Of a stretch of DNA of 64,000 nt, positions 31,392-38,799 are shown piece after piece. Source of the stretch: Cenarchaeum symbiont of Oopsacas minuta (GTDB lineage: Archaea; Thermoproteota; Nitrososphaeria; Nitrososphaerales; Nitrosopumilaceae); the NCBI GenBank assembly GCA_029948415.1, contig JAJIZT010000001.1, positions 552,480 through 616,479 on the forward strand, given 5' to 3'. A program made the position numbers and the translations under genes. Position 1 is the stretch's first letter. Each line of letters begins with the position of its first letter. A model generated the notes under the pieces. The model saw only the letters and a program-made list of their open reading frames with translations, was not told the DNA's origin and did not search any database.

Positions 31392-33236
31392 ATGACAGAT
31401 GCTGTATTTGATACAAGTGCCGTGATAAACGGACAAATGTTAAAACTTGCAGAATCTGGTTCACTAAAAGACTCTAGAGTGATAATCCTAACGGCAGTAA
31501 TGGATGAGCTCATATCTCAAGCATCTAGTAAAAAAGAATCAGGATCTAAAGGACTAGAACAGATAGATAAACTACGTGAGGGTACAAATAGATTCTGTCT
31601 CAAAGTAGTCTTTGAGGGACGACATCCTAACACAGAGGAGATAGGCCTTGCTGGACGAGGTAGAATAGATACATTGATTCGAGATGGTGCAAAAGAACAC
31701 AATGCCATACTGTATACATCTGATCGAATACAACATATGGCTGCAAAAGCACAAGGTGTTTTGAGCGAACTACTTTTAGAGAAACAATCGGGAGAGATGG
31801 AATTTTTAAAATATTTTGACAAACAAACAATGAGTATTCACCTAAAGGAAGGAATGGCACCACTTGCAAAAATGGGTAAACCTGGAGAATTTGAGCTTGT
31901 GCATATAGGTAAAGTAAATCTAACAAAAAAAGATATAATGAATATCATCTCTCAAATACTCTCTAGTCCTCAGATTGCCGAATCTGGAACAGAGATCTCA
32001 AAACGTGGAGCTATTGTAGTACAGTATATGGACTATCGTGTGGCCTTTACGCGGCCACCTCTATCTGAAAAATGTGAGCTGACCATAGTCCATCCAACCG
32101 TAACCATGACACTTGAAGAGTATAATCTTTCAGAAAAACTCATGGAAAGGTTAGCTGACTCGGCAGAAGGTGTTGTGGTTGCAGGCTCTCCAGGTTCTGG
32201 AAAAAGTACATTTGCTTCAGCACTAGCAAACTTTTACCATTCAAAAAATCGTATAGTAAAGACATTCGAATCTCCACGTGATCTAAAGGTAAAAGATGGA
32301 GTTACACAATATGCAAAACTTGATGGCAGCTTTGAGAATACTGCTGACATACTATTGCTAGTTAGACCTGATTATACCATCTTTGATGAGGTTCGACGAT
32401 ATGAGGATTTTAAAGTCTTCTCCGATCTGCGTCTTGCAGGCGTTGGAATGGTGGGTGTGGTGCATGCAAACACACCAATTGACTCTATTCAGCGTTTTGT
32501 AGGAAAGATAGAACTAGGAATAATACCTCATGTGATTGACACAGTAGTATTTGTCAAAGATGGGAAAATTCAAAACGTCTATTCACTTACCATGAGCGTA
32601 AAAGTACCATCTGGAATGACAGAACAGGATTTGGCTCGCCCTGTAGTGCAGATATCTGACTTTGAGACTGGAACTCCACGTTATGAGATTTACACGTTTG
32701 GCGAGGAAAATGTCGTCATGCCTGTATCTGAAACCGCTGAGACGGGTACTGCAGTGGACCGACTTGCAGAGAAAGCTGTTCTTGATGCGATTTTGCGATA
32801 TGATCCAAGCGCACGCGTTTCAATCGTATCCCCTGGTAGGGCCAGGGTTAACGTATCATCACAGCACATGGCGCGTATCATAGGCCGTTCTGGCTCTAAT
32901 GTCATGCACTTGGAACGCACACTTGGAATAAAACTGGATATACAAAAACATGAAGACTCTGGTAACAGATACGATACACCGTACGATGATGGGGATTTTG
33001 ATTCTGGCACTGAAAAGGTGCCATTTTCGTTGGAAGAGATTCGAAAATCTTTAATGATAAAAGTGGGACGAGAATACGCAGGAGGTTGGGCTGACATCTA
33101 TGTAGACGGTGAACTAACTGCCACTTCACGTGTTGGCCCAAAGGGAAACATAAAACTCTCAAAGAAACGCCACATCTACAAAGAGATAGCACACTCTCGT
33201 GATTTGGATCTTACTATAAGCATCAGAGATCGTTAA
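31392..33236 (+). CDS. PIN domain - PilT-type ATPase - KH protein (PINA-like)
   Basis: A 614-residue three-part protein. Residues 1-140 are a PIN nuclease-like domain (AVFDTSAVINGQ; late acidic TSDR). Residues about 240-440 form a VirB11/PilT-type ATPase with Walker A AGSPGSGKST, Asp/Glu box DYTIFDEVRRYEDF and GVVHANTPIDSIQRF. Residues about 490-540 form a KH-type RNA/DNA-binding fold (VNVSSQHMARIIGRSGSNVMHLE). The crenarchaeal homolog PINA is a hexameric ATPase that promotes Holliday-junction migration and works with Hjc. I infer a similar repair or recombination role. The stop overlaps the convergent metalloregulator gene by 14 bp. Confidence 0.93.
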   Translation: MTDAVFDTSAVINGQMLKLAESGSLKDSRVIILTAVMDELISQASSKKESGSKGLEQIDKLREGTNRFCLKVVFEGRHPNTEEIGLAGRGRIDTLIRDGAKEHNAILYTSDRIQHMAAKAQGVLSELLLEKQSGEMEFLKYFDKQTMSIHLKEGMAPLAKMGKPGEFELVHIGKVNLTKKDIMNIISQILSSPQIAESGTEISKRGAIVVQYMDYRVAFTRPPLSEKCELTIVHPTVTMTLEEYNLSEKLMERLADSAEGVVVAGSPGSGKSTFASALANFYHSKNRIVKTFESPRDLKVKDGVTQYAKLDGSFENTADILLLVRPDYTIFDEVRRYEDFKVFSDLRLAGVGMVGVVHANTPIDSIQRFVGKIELGIIPHVIDTVVFVKDGKIQNVYSLTMSVKVPSGMTEQDLARPVVQISDFETGTPRYEIYTFGEENVVMPVSETAETGTAVDRLAEKAVLDAILRYDPSARVSIVSPGRARVNVSSQHMARIIGRSGSNVMHLERTLGIKLDIQKHEDSGNRYDTPYDDGDFDSGTEKVPFSLEEIRKSLMIKVGREYAGGWADIYVDGELTATSRVGPKGNIKLSKKRHIYKEIAHSRDLDLTISIRDR

Positions 33237-33687
33237 AACGTTTAAGCAGTTTTGGATCTGAACGCATGAACGTGAGAAACTTGCGTAGCCGCTTTATTGT
33301 CTTGGGATTGAGGTGATGTTCTATCCCCTCTGCATCTTGATTTGCCACGTCGTTATCTATCCCAAGCATCTCAAAAAACTCTAATAATGTGCTATGTTTT
33401 TGCCTAATTCCACGTGCTAGATCAATTCCTTTTTTTGTTAGATTTATACCATGATAACGTTCGTATTTGAGATATTTTTCATCATCAAGTTTGTGCAACA
33501 TCTTTGTAACACTTGGAGCACTCACGTCCATGTATCTTGATATGTCGAGTGTCGTCGCATACCCTTTCAAGTCGACCAGCTCGGATATAACCTCCAAATA
33601 ATCCTCTCTACGACTCTTTGATGTACCATGAGATGATCTATGCGCTGCCTTTATTGATTCGAGTCTCTCCCTTGAACTCTTGACCAT
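33223..33687 (-). CDS. DtxR/MntR-type metal-dependent repressor
   Basis: A 154-residue regulator. The N-terminal winged helix is clear (RREDYLEVISELVDLKGYATTLDISRYMDVSAPSVTKMLHKLDDEKYLKYERY). The dimerisation and metal site contains the HSTLLEFFEMLGID...AEGIEHHL segment with the expected Glu and His ligands. In the family such proteins bind Mn or Fe and repress uptake genes. The start at 33687 (MVKSSRERLESIKA) is chosen; upstream in-frame residues are unrelated. It is divergent from the gene at 33807, and the shared 119-bp region holds an inverted repeat (33764-33783) that could be its operator. Confidence 0.88.
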   Translation of the reverse strand: MVKSSRERLESIKAAHRSSHGTSKSRREDYLEVISELVDLKGYATTLDISRYMDVSAPSVTKMLHKLDDEKYLKYERYHGINLTKKGIDLARGIRQKHSTLLEFFEMLGIDNDVANQDAEGIEHHLNPKTIKRLRKFLTFMRSDPKLLKRFNDL

Positions 33688-33763
33688 GCAATATACTACT
33701 AGAGGGGTCGTATAACTTGTATCTGTATAATGTGTTGCCAAAATTGACACACAGGTTAGCGGC

Positions 33764-33783
33764 ATTAATCGGAGGGGATTAAT
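33764..33783. promoter_or_regulatory. Inverted repeat, possible MntR-like operator
   Basis: ATTAATC-GGAGGG-GATTAAT, two perfect 7-bp arms around 6 bp, overlaps the TATA-like AATTATATTT (33781-33790) of the gene at 33807. A regulator bound there would block that promoter. The link to the divergent MntR-like gene is inference from position. Confidence 0.4.
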
Positions 33784-33806
33784 TATATTTGTGGATAGTC
33801 ATACAC

Positions 33807-34154
33807 ATGAGCGCAAATATGGAAAAGGTATTAGCTATGTTAAAGATGCATTCTGCATCTGCCAAGAGGCGGGCAGATATGTACGGAGATATTGCACAGA
33901 TATCTGACAACAAGATGAGAAATGATATATCATCGCTTCAGCGATCTCCAAAGGCTGGAAAACATATGCAAAAAATAGGTTTTATCATGATGTGGATTCC
34001 AGAACCCACAGGAGTTACATGTGCTGTGGGAGCACCGATGGTACTAGCTGGCAGATATCTTGATAAGAGAAATGGTGGCTCTATCTCGGATTTAGCTATA
34101 GGAACAAAGAGTGCATTAGAGGGAGTAAGCAACGTCCGTAACTCTATGATCTAG
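33807..34154 (+). CDS. Hypothetical protein, 115 residues
   Basis: I do not recognise this protein. It starts MSANMEKVLAMLKMHSASAK, has an N-terminal helical part with many Lys and Met, and a weakly hydrophobic segment at about residues 52-85 (IGFIMMWIPEPTGVTCAVGAPMVLAGRYL) that may be a membrane-associated or hairpin helix pair. The C-terminus is polar (NGGSISDLAIGTKSALEGV). The ATG at 33807 lies about 22 nt after a TATA-like box that overlaps an inverted repeat. Its divergence from an MntR-like gene hints at metal-related control, but nothing in the protein is a metal site. Confidence 0.6.
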   Translation: MSANMEKVLAMLKMHSASAKRRADMYGDIAQISDNKMRNDISSLQRSPKAGKHMQKIGFIMMWIPEPTGVTCAVGAPMVLAGRYLDKRNGGSISDLAIGTKSALEGVSNVRNSMI

Positions 34155-34200
34155 CACTTTATACTCTTGATTTTTAAATGGCATACAGTAACAAAATCTT

Positions 34201-34695
34201 ATGGCTACTAGGGCGCAAGCATTAATTCCAATAGCAATTGCTGCGACAATAATTGGTATTGCAGGATTGGTGTCTATACCAGAAGATTCAAAGCTTGAAT
34301 CAGTGGACTTTCCACGCGGAACTATTGCACTTGATGGAAAATTTTTAGAAGTACAAATTGCTGACACCGAACCGCGACGTGTTAGAGGATTAATGTTTCA
34401 AGAAGGGCTAAAGTACGATGAAGGAATGATATTCGAATTTGAAACAAAAGGGGTACATTCTATGTGGATGCCCAACATGCAGTTCCCATTGGATATAATC
34501 TGGTTTGATGCAGATGGTAATATAGTGCACATTGAAGAGAATGTGTCGCCATGCACTACTGTGCTAGACACACGTTCGTGTACTGTATCAAATGACAATA
34601 ATACTTTTGCGCTATATGTGCTAGAATTAGCCGCCGGATATGTACAAATGTTTGGAATAACCACCGAATCAATACTGGAGATTATATCTATATGA
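34201..34695 (+). CDS. DUF192 exported protein
   Basis: A 164-residue protein. Residues 7-25 form a signal anchor (LIPIAIAATIIGIAGLVSI), and the rest is a DUF192 domain (PF02643): EVQIADTEPRRVRGLMFQEGL, DEGMIFEFETKGVHSMWMPNMQFPLDIIWFDADGNIV, and the closing ALYVLELAAGYVQMFGI. The domain folds as a small beta barrel, is found secreted or periplasmic in many archaea, and has no established activity. TTTTTAAAT lies 26 nt before the start, so the message is probably leaderless. It is followed by the TauE/SafE gene on the same strand after 40 nt. Confidence 0.88.
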   Translation: MATRAQALIPIAIAATIIGIAGLVSIPEDSKLESVDFPRGTIALDGKFLEVQIADTEPRRVRGLMFQEGLKYDEGMIFEFETKGVHSMWMPNMQFPLDIIWFDADGNIVHIEENVSPCTTVLDTRSCTVSNDNNTFALYVLELAAGYVQMFGITTESILEIISI

Positions 34696-34735
34696 TAGTG
34701 GCGCATTCCATATTTGTATCCGGTGCCGTACAATT

Positions 34736-35491
34736 ATGTTAGATGTACTATGGCTTTTACCACTAGGTTTTGTGGCAGGAACAATAGGCTCGATGGTGGG
34801 GCTTGGCGGTGGAATAATAATGGTTCCTGCTATGACTTTGGCAGGATATTCGTCAACACTCGCAGTCAGCGTTAGCCTCTATGCGATATTTAGTAATGCT
34901 GTAGCATCCACCATCTCATACGCTCGGAGAGGAGTAATTGTTTACAAAACAGGTCTATTGATGTCATCTCTTGCAATACCTGGTACTGTGATCGGCGCTA
35001 TTGCATCTTCTTGGGTAAGTAGAAGTGAGTTTCATGCTCTCTTTGGAGTCTTGATGGTAATAGTTGCAGTGTACATGGCTACAAAACAAAACATCAAAGA
35101 TAATACAATCGTCGGTATAGCATCTATTACTGCTGCATCTGTTGCAAGCTTTGGAGCTGGAATGGTGTCCAGTTTTTTTGGTATAGGTGGAGGAATCATA
35201 TTTGTTCCGATAATGATTGCAGTACTCGGAATGAATATGCTACGAGCTGCACCCACATCCCAATTTACATTATTATTCATCTCTTTTGCTGGGATGATAT
35301 CTCATACTGCACTTGGACATACAGGATTTACAGAAGCTGCATTACTTTCAGCGGGAGCATTTATCGGAGGATTGTTTGGCGCAAAACTAGCATCAAAGAT
35401 AAAACAAAAAAACTTGCAGATAATACTAGCAATCATGGTAGCAGCTGCTGCAGTCCGCCTCTTTATCGAAGCACTGCCTGAATGGTTTTAG
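34736..35491 (+). CDS. TauE/SafE family anion exporter
   Basis: A 251-residue membrane protein with about eight helices in two inverted halves. Each half opens with the family glycine motif: AGTIGSMVGLGGGIIMVPAMTL near the N-terminus and VSSFFGIGGGIIFVPIMIAVLG near residue 142. Members carry sulfite, sulfoacetate or other small organic anions out of the cell; the substrate here cannot be told. No sulfur-metabolism gene is next to it. Translation stops 2 nt before the convergent stop of the SDR gene. Confidence 0.9.
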   Translation: MLDVLWLLPLGFVAGTIGSMVGLGGGIIMVPAMTLAGYSSTLAVSVSLYAIFSNAVASTISYARRGVIVYKTGLLMSSLAIPGTVIGAIASSWVSRSEFHALFGVLMVIVAVYMATKQNIKDNTIVGIASITAASVASFGAGMVSSFFGIGGGIIFVPIMIAVLGMNMLRAAPTSQFTLLFISFAGMISHTALGHTGFTEAALLSAGAFIGGLFGAKLASKIKQKNLQIILAIMVAAAAVRLFIEALPEWF

Positions 35492-35493
35492 TT

Positions 35494-37260
35494 TTAGCGT
35501 GATTCGTCTATGCAGTGGATTACTTGTGCAGAAGATGTGGCATTGCCCGATAGAAAATAGTCCAACGCACCATTTATCTTTTCATTATCTGATTCTGCAC
35601 CGCTAACTGATCCAGGTAAAATAAGATGTGTCCTGATTTGGGATTTTAACACATCTGATAGCTCTTGATTTACCGTAGTGGTAAATGGACGAAGTGCTCC
35701 ACGAAACACTTCTACTCTAGCACGTTGTTCTCCTCTGACCTTACCTGCTGGAAGCTGTGGGCCAACTAAAACTACTAGACCTGTTTTTCCTGCATACATT
35801 CTAGGATCTTTGGAACCTCCGGGTACAAATGATTCAAGTGCACACTGTAAAACTGATGCAGGAGTGTTGACGAACCTGTCTACAAGATTGTCCCATTCGG
35901 AGCGTTTTAGATCAATAAATTGTGAATCTGGCACATCTCCAGTAAAATGCATTATGGCTACAATTGATCCGACTTTTTCTGTTGCCGTACGTATCCATGT
36001 TGAGATCTGCCCTTGATCTGAAATATCTGCTTTATGCGTGTGGAATTTCTCTGATATTGTAGATGCTAGAGATTCATCCATATCTTTAGAGATTATGCAC
36101 ACTGCATTACCACCACATACTTTTACATGAGATGCTACAGAGATGACTCTGTCTATATCATTATGGTTTGAAGCGTTTATTGTCATAAAGATACACTTGC
36201 CTGTAAGATCTGGTTTTGAGTATTGTGGAGTATTGGCTCCAACGTGCGGTTTTACCGGATAAAAGACTCTGTCACCTGGAATCACCTTGCCGTTTAACGT
36301 TGATGCTATATTATCATCACATAAAGTTAGTACCATCTCTGCCACTTGAATTTGGGAGAGAAATTGACCATCAGCTATCATTCTTGAAGTGTTTTTTTGT
36401 ATCTTTTCTGCAACACTTGATATTTTTTCAAGCAAGCTACCCAAAGTTTTTTCATTATCTCCTGCAATGCCTTTGGATATTGTTTTTTCATCTTCTCCCA
36501 AAAGTGGCAAAACTTTTTCTGATGCCTTTTCAGTCTCCTCGGGAGTCATCTTGTCGAATCCTGAAACACGCATAAATTCTGCAGCTGCTTTTGGATATAC
36601 TGTTTTGTATATACGATCTGAATGCACAGGACCTGGATTTGTCGCAATGGATATTATGTCTTTATCTACGAGCTCCCATGATAATGCTTCTGCAAGTCTA
36701 TTCTTTGCTCCCTGTGCTGCCGTATATGGACTTCTAAACCTATAGGGACGTTGTTCTAGCGGACGCTCTTCTGTGAAAAAAGTTGATATGGTAATAATTT
36801 TGCCATTCTCAGAGAGTGCTAGCAGACTGCGTACCGATGTCCAAAATGTTCCAGTTAGATGTATTGCAACTGTACTTTTAAAATCATCCATATTCATATG
36901 GGGAAAGCACATTACTGGACCTGAGACTCCTGCATTATTTACGATATAGTCTATCTTTTTACCCGACTTTACAATATCTTCAAACATGTCATCGATTCTA
37001 GTAGCATCACTTACGTCTACTCCATCGTATATTGAAACTGATGCACCACTTTGTACCTTTGAAATAATATCTTTGATCTTTTCTGCTGCATCTATGAGTG
37101 GCTCTTTACGTCTTCCAAGTATAATTACACTTGCACCATTTTCTGCAAATTTGGAGGATATTGCAAGCCCAATGCCAGTACCACTACCTGTAATTAGAGC
37201 CGTCTTACCTTGGAATTTTAACACTATGGCATCATAAATATAGCTCTTATTTATGTTCAA
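35494..37260 (-). CDS. Double SDR-type oxidoreductase with altered active site
   Basis: A 588-residue protein with two short-chain dehydrogenase-like halves. The first (about residues 14-260) has the cofactor loop TALITGSGTGIGLAIS and NNAG (YIVNNAGVSGP), but the catalytic Tyr-x3-Lys reads YTAAQ in SPYTAAQGAKN, so the Lys is a Gln. The second half (about 340-588) shows only a degenerate Rossmann pattern (CIFMTINASNHNDIDRVI) and no GxxxGxG. It may therefore be a structural or regulatory protein, or use changed chemistry. The start at ATG 37260 is shown; GTG 37224 (VLKFQGKTALITG) is closer to the family N-terminus. The substrate is unknown. Confidence 0.8.
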   Translation of the reverse strand: MNINKSYIYDAIVLKFQGKTALITGSGTGIGLAISSKFAENGASVIILGRRKEPLIDAAEKIKDIISKVQSGASVSIYDGVDVSDATRIDDMFEDIVKSGKKIDYIVNNAGVSGPVMCFPHMNMDDFKSTVAIHLTGTFWTSVRSLLALSENGKIITISTFFTEERPLEQRPYRFRSPYTAAQGAKNRLAEALSWELVDKDIISIATNPGPVHSDRIYKTVYPKAAAEFMRVSGFDKMTPEETEKASEKVLPLLGEDEKTISKGIAGDNEKTLGSLLEKISSVAEKIQKNTSRMIADGQFLSQIQVAEMVLTLCDDNIASTLNGKVIPGDRVFYPVKPHVGANTPQYSKPDLTGKCIFMTINASNHNDIDRVISVASHVKVCGGNAVCIISKDMDESLASTISEKFHTHKADISDQGQISTWIRTATEKVGSIVAIMHFTGDVPDSQFIDLKRSEWDNLVDRFVNTPASVLQCALESFVPGGSKDPRMYAGKTGLVVLVGPQLPAGKVRGEQRARVEVFRGALRPFTTTVNQELSDVLKSQIRTHLILPGSVSGAESDNEKINGALDYFLSGNATSSAQVIHCIDESR

Positions 37261-37540
37261 ACTTTACATTGTATACGATTGGCCATAACATATCTAATCA
37301 AATTCAAGACAAGTAAAAATAATACTAGTTGACCACACACGATTTGACCAAGTTGCATATCCTTAAAATTGACAGATCAAAAGACGCATTTGATAATGGC
37401 GGAAATAAAATGATGATGAAGACTAGAATTTCAAATAAATATGCAACTCGCATACAGATCTCTTTATTCAAGATTTACCAAGTGTTACATTATAAACGAA
37501 AATTTGCAAGACTCTTTGAACATGCTGCAAAATGTAAACT
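37261..37540. other. Intergenic stretch, no supported gene
   Basis: AT-rich DNA between two minus-strand genes. A plus-strand frame across 37329-37601 overlaps the real membrane-protein gene and has an unlikely composition, so I do not accept it. I see no repeat or RNA gene here. Confidence 0.5.
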
Positions 37541-38041
37541 TTATACTTGTGAATTTGAATATCTTGTACTACATTCTCTATTTAGAGTTTTTACCATGTA
37601 AAAATACGTGGCAACTAGTATTGCCACAGATACTAGACGCAACGGTATCTCATAGTTTGTCAAAAATAAAGTCGCTGTACCACCTATTGTTCCAAATATG
37701 GAAAATAATGTAAAACCAACAGGACCACAACTACAAGTTCCAGCAGCTATTCCTATGACGGAGCCTGTAACACTAGAACCTGTTGAAGTCTTTTTAGATT
37801 TTAGCATTTGTATGCTGTATATGGCCATACTGATCACCAGTCCGATAAGTGAGGCTACTAGAACAATCAAGAAAAACCCCACTATTTCATAAGTTGGAAC
37901 ATGCAATACAAGATATGGTGAGATAAAGAGATATTCTGCTATATAGTTTAGTGCAAAAAACATTGTGGTAAAAACTCCGCACGCAAGTATGACATATCTA
38001 ACGTTTGAAAATATCATAGCTAGTACTAGAGAGTGCAACAT
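37541..38041 (-). CDS. Integral membrane protein, 166 residues
   Basis: I cannot name this protein. It has four to five predicted membrane helices: ILACGVFTTMFFALNYIAEYLF, YEIVGFFLIVLVASLIGLVISMAIY, the glycine- and cysteine-rich SVTGSVIGIAAGTCSCGPVGFTLFSIFG, and VSVAILVATYFYMV. The C-S-C-G-P motif inside a helix is unusual and could be a redox or metal site within the membrane. It follows the 93-residue membrane-protein gene on the same strand after 18 nt, so the two probably form one operon and perhaps one complex. Confidence 0.78.
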   Translation of the reverse strand: MLHSLVLAMIFSNVRYVILACGVFTTMFFALNYIAEYLFISPYLVLHVPTYEIVGFFLIVLVASLIGLVISMAIYSIQMLKSKKTSTGSSVTGSVIGIAAGTCSCGPVGFTLFSIFGTIGGTATLFLTNYEIPLRLVSVAILVATYFYMVKTLNRECSTRYSNSQV

Positions 38042-38059
38042 TATCTCAAAAACGAGTGA

Positions 38060-38341
38060 TTATTTAGATTTATTCTTGTGTCTTCTTTCAATACGGCGTT
38101 TTTTTACTAGGCTAAACATTATCATTCCGACGTTTATAATAGATATAATCTCTATTAGGTCGACTCCATACAAAAGCCAATCTAATGCCGGATGCAATCT
38201 ACTTATCATGCCAGTTTCTAGATACAAATCTGCATTCCACACCATGTGGGGAATCTGTATAAATTGGATAATGGCGATAATGATTATACTGCCAAGTATC
38301 TTACTCTCATACCAACTCCAAAATCTAGACCATATACCCAT
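38060..38341 (-). CDS. Small membrane protein, 93 residues
   Basis: A protein with two to three membrane helices: ILGSIIIIAIIQFIQIPHMVW, a loop with YLETGMISRLHPALDWLLY, then VDLIEIISIINVGMIMFSLV, and a strongly basic C-terminus (KKRRIERRHKNK). That tail should lie in the cytoplasm. No family is recognised. It is the first gene of a two-gene minus-strand unit with the 166-residue membrane protein. TATA-like CATTATATAC lies about 20 nt upstream. The MITE remnant at 38412-38488 lies just behind this promoter. Confidence 0.72.
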   Translation of the reverse strand: MGIWSRFWSWYESKILGSIIIIAIIQFIQIPHMVWNADLYLETGMISRLHPALDWLLYGVDLIEIISIINVGMIMFSLVKKRRIERRHKNKSK

Positions 38342-38411
38342 GTGTTGATATTCTATGTATATAATGCATAATTAAATATCGCGAAAATTAGAAACACCTA
38401 ACTCATGATAT

Positions 38412-38488
38412 GTATGATGTCACGTCTCTGCCTATAATTATCAAGAAAGTTCTGTATTTACGCACAAAAAGAGTAGATGACCTCTCAT
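38412..38488. repeat. Degenerate 85-bp MITE, copy C
   Basis: GTATGATGTCACGTCTCTGC, then CTATAATTATCAAGAAAGTT and TTTACGCACAAAAA, matches the MITEs at 42617 and 42737 with several changes and short deletions. Its right end (TGACCTCTCAT) is decayed. Confidence 0.8.
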
Positions 38489-38526
38489 TTTCAAAACCTG
38501 CAAATGTCATATTGCATTAGGTTTTT

Positions 38527-38799
38527 ATGAAATGTTATCAAAAATACAACATGGAATGTGAACATTTTATACAAAAAACCCCAAATATACTTCCTAATAC
38601 AAAAGGATGCCAAGAGTGTGAGAAAGAAAAAACACCATGGGTCGCAATTAGAATGTGTCTTGCATGTGGACACGTGGGATGTTGTGATTCATCTTTAGGC
38701 AAACATGCAACAAAGCATTTTGAAGAGACGGGACATTCTGTAATGGAGGCTATCGGTGGATCATGGAAGTGGTGTTATGTCCATAAAGAATACTATTAG
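38527..38799 (+). CDS. UBP-type zinc-finger protein
   Basis: A 90-residue protein formed by a ZnF-UBP domain: CEHF, CQECEKEKTPWVAIRMCLACGHVGCCDSS, then HATKHFEETGHSVMEAIGG and a C-terminal WCYVHKEYY. The cysteine-histidine order matches the three-zinc fold that binds the free C-terminus of ubiquitin in eukaryotes. In archaea its ligand is unknown; small ubiquitin-like modifiers (SAMP, Urm1-like) are an attractive guess only. ATG 38551 is an alternative start. It overlaps the start of the M3 peptidase gene by 23 bp, which hints at a link to proteolysis. Confidence 0.85.
   Translation: MKCYQKYNMECEHFIQKTPNILPNTKGCQECEKEKTPWVAIRMCLACGHVGCCDSSLGKHATKHFEETGHSVMEAIGGSWKWCYVHKEYY

Noticed and set aside
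37329-37601. Plus-strand frame of 90 codons
   Set aside because: It overlaps the end of a convincing membrane-protein gene on the minus strand and has no recognisable protein features.
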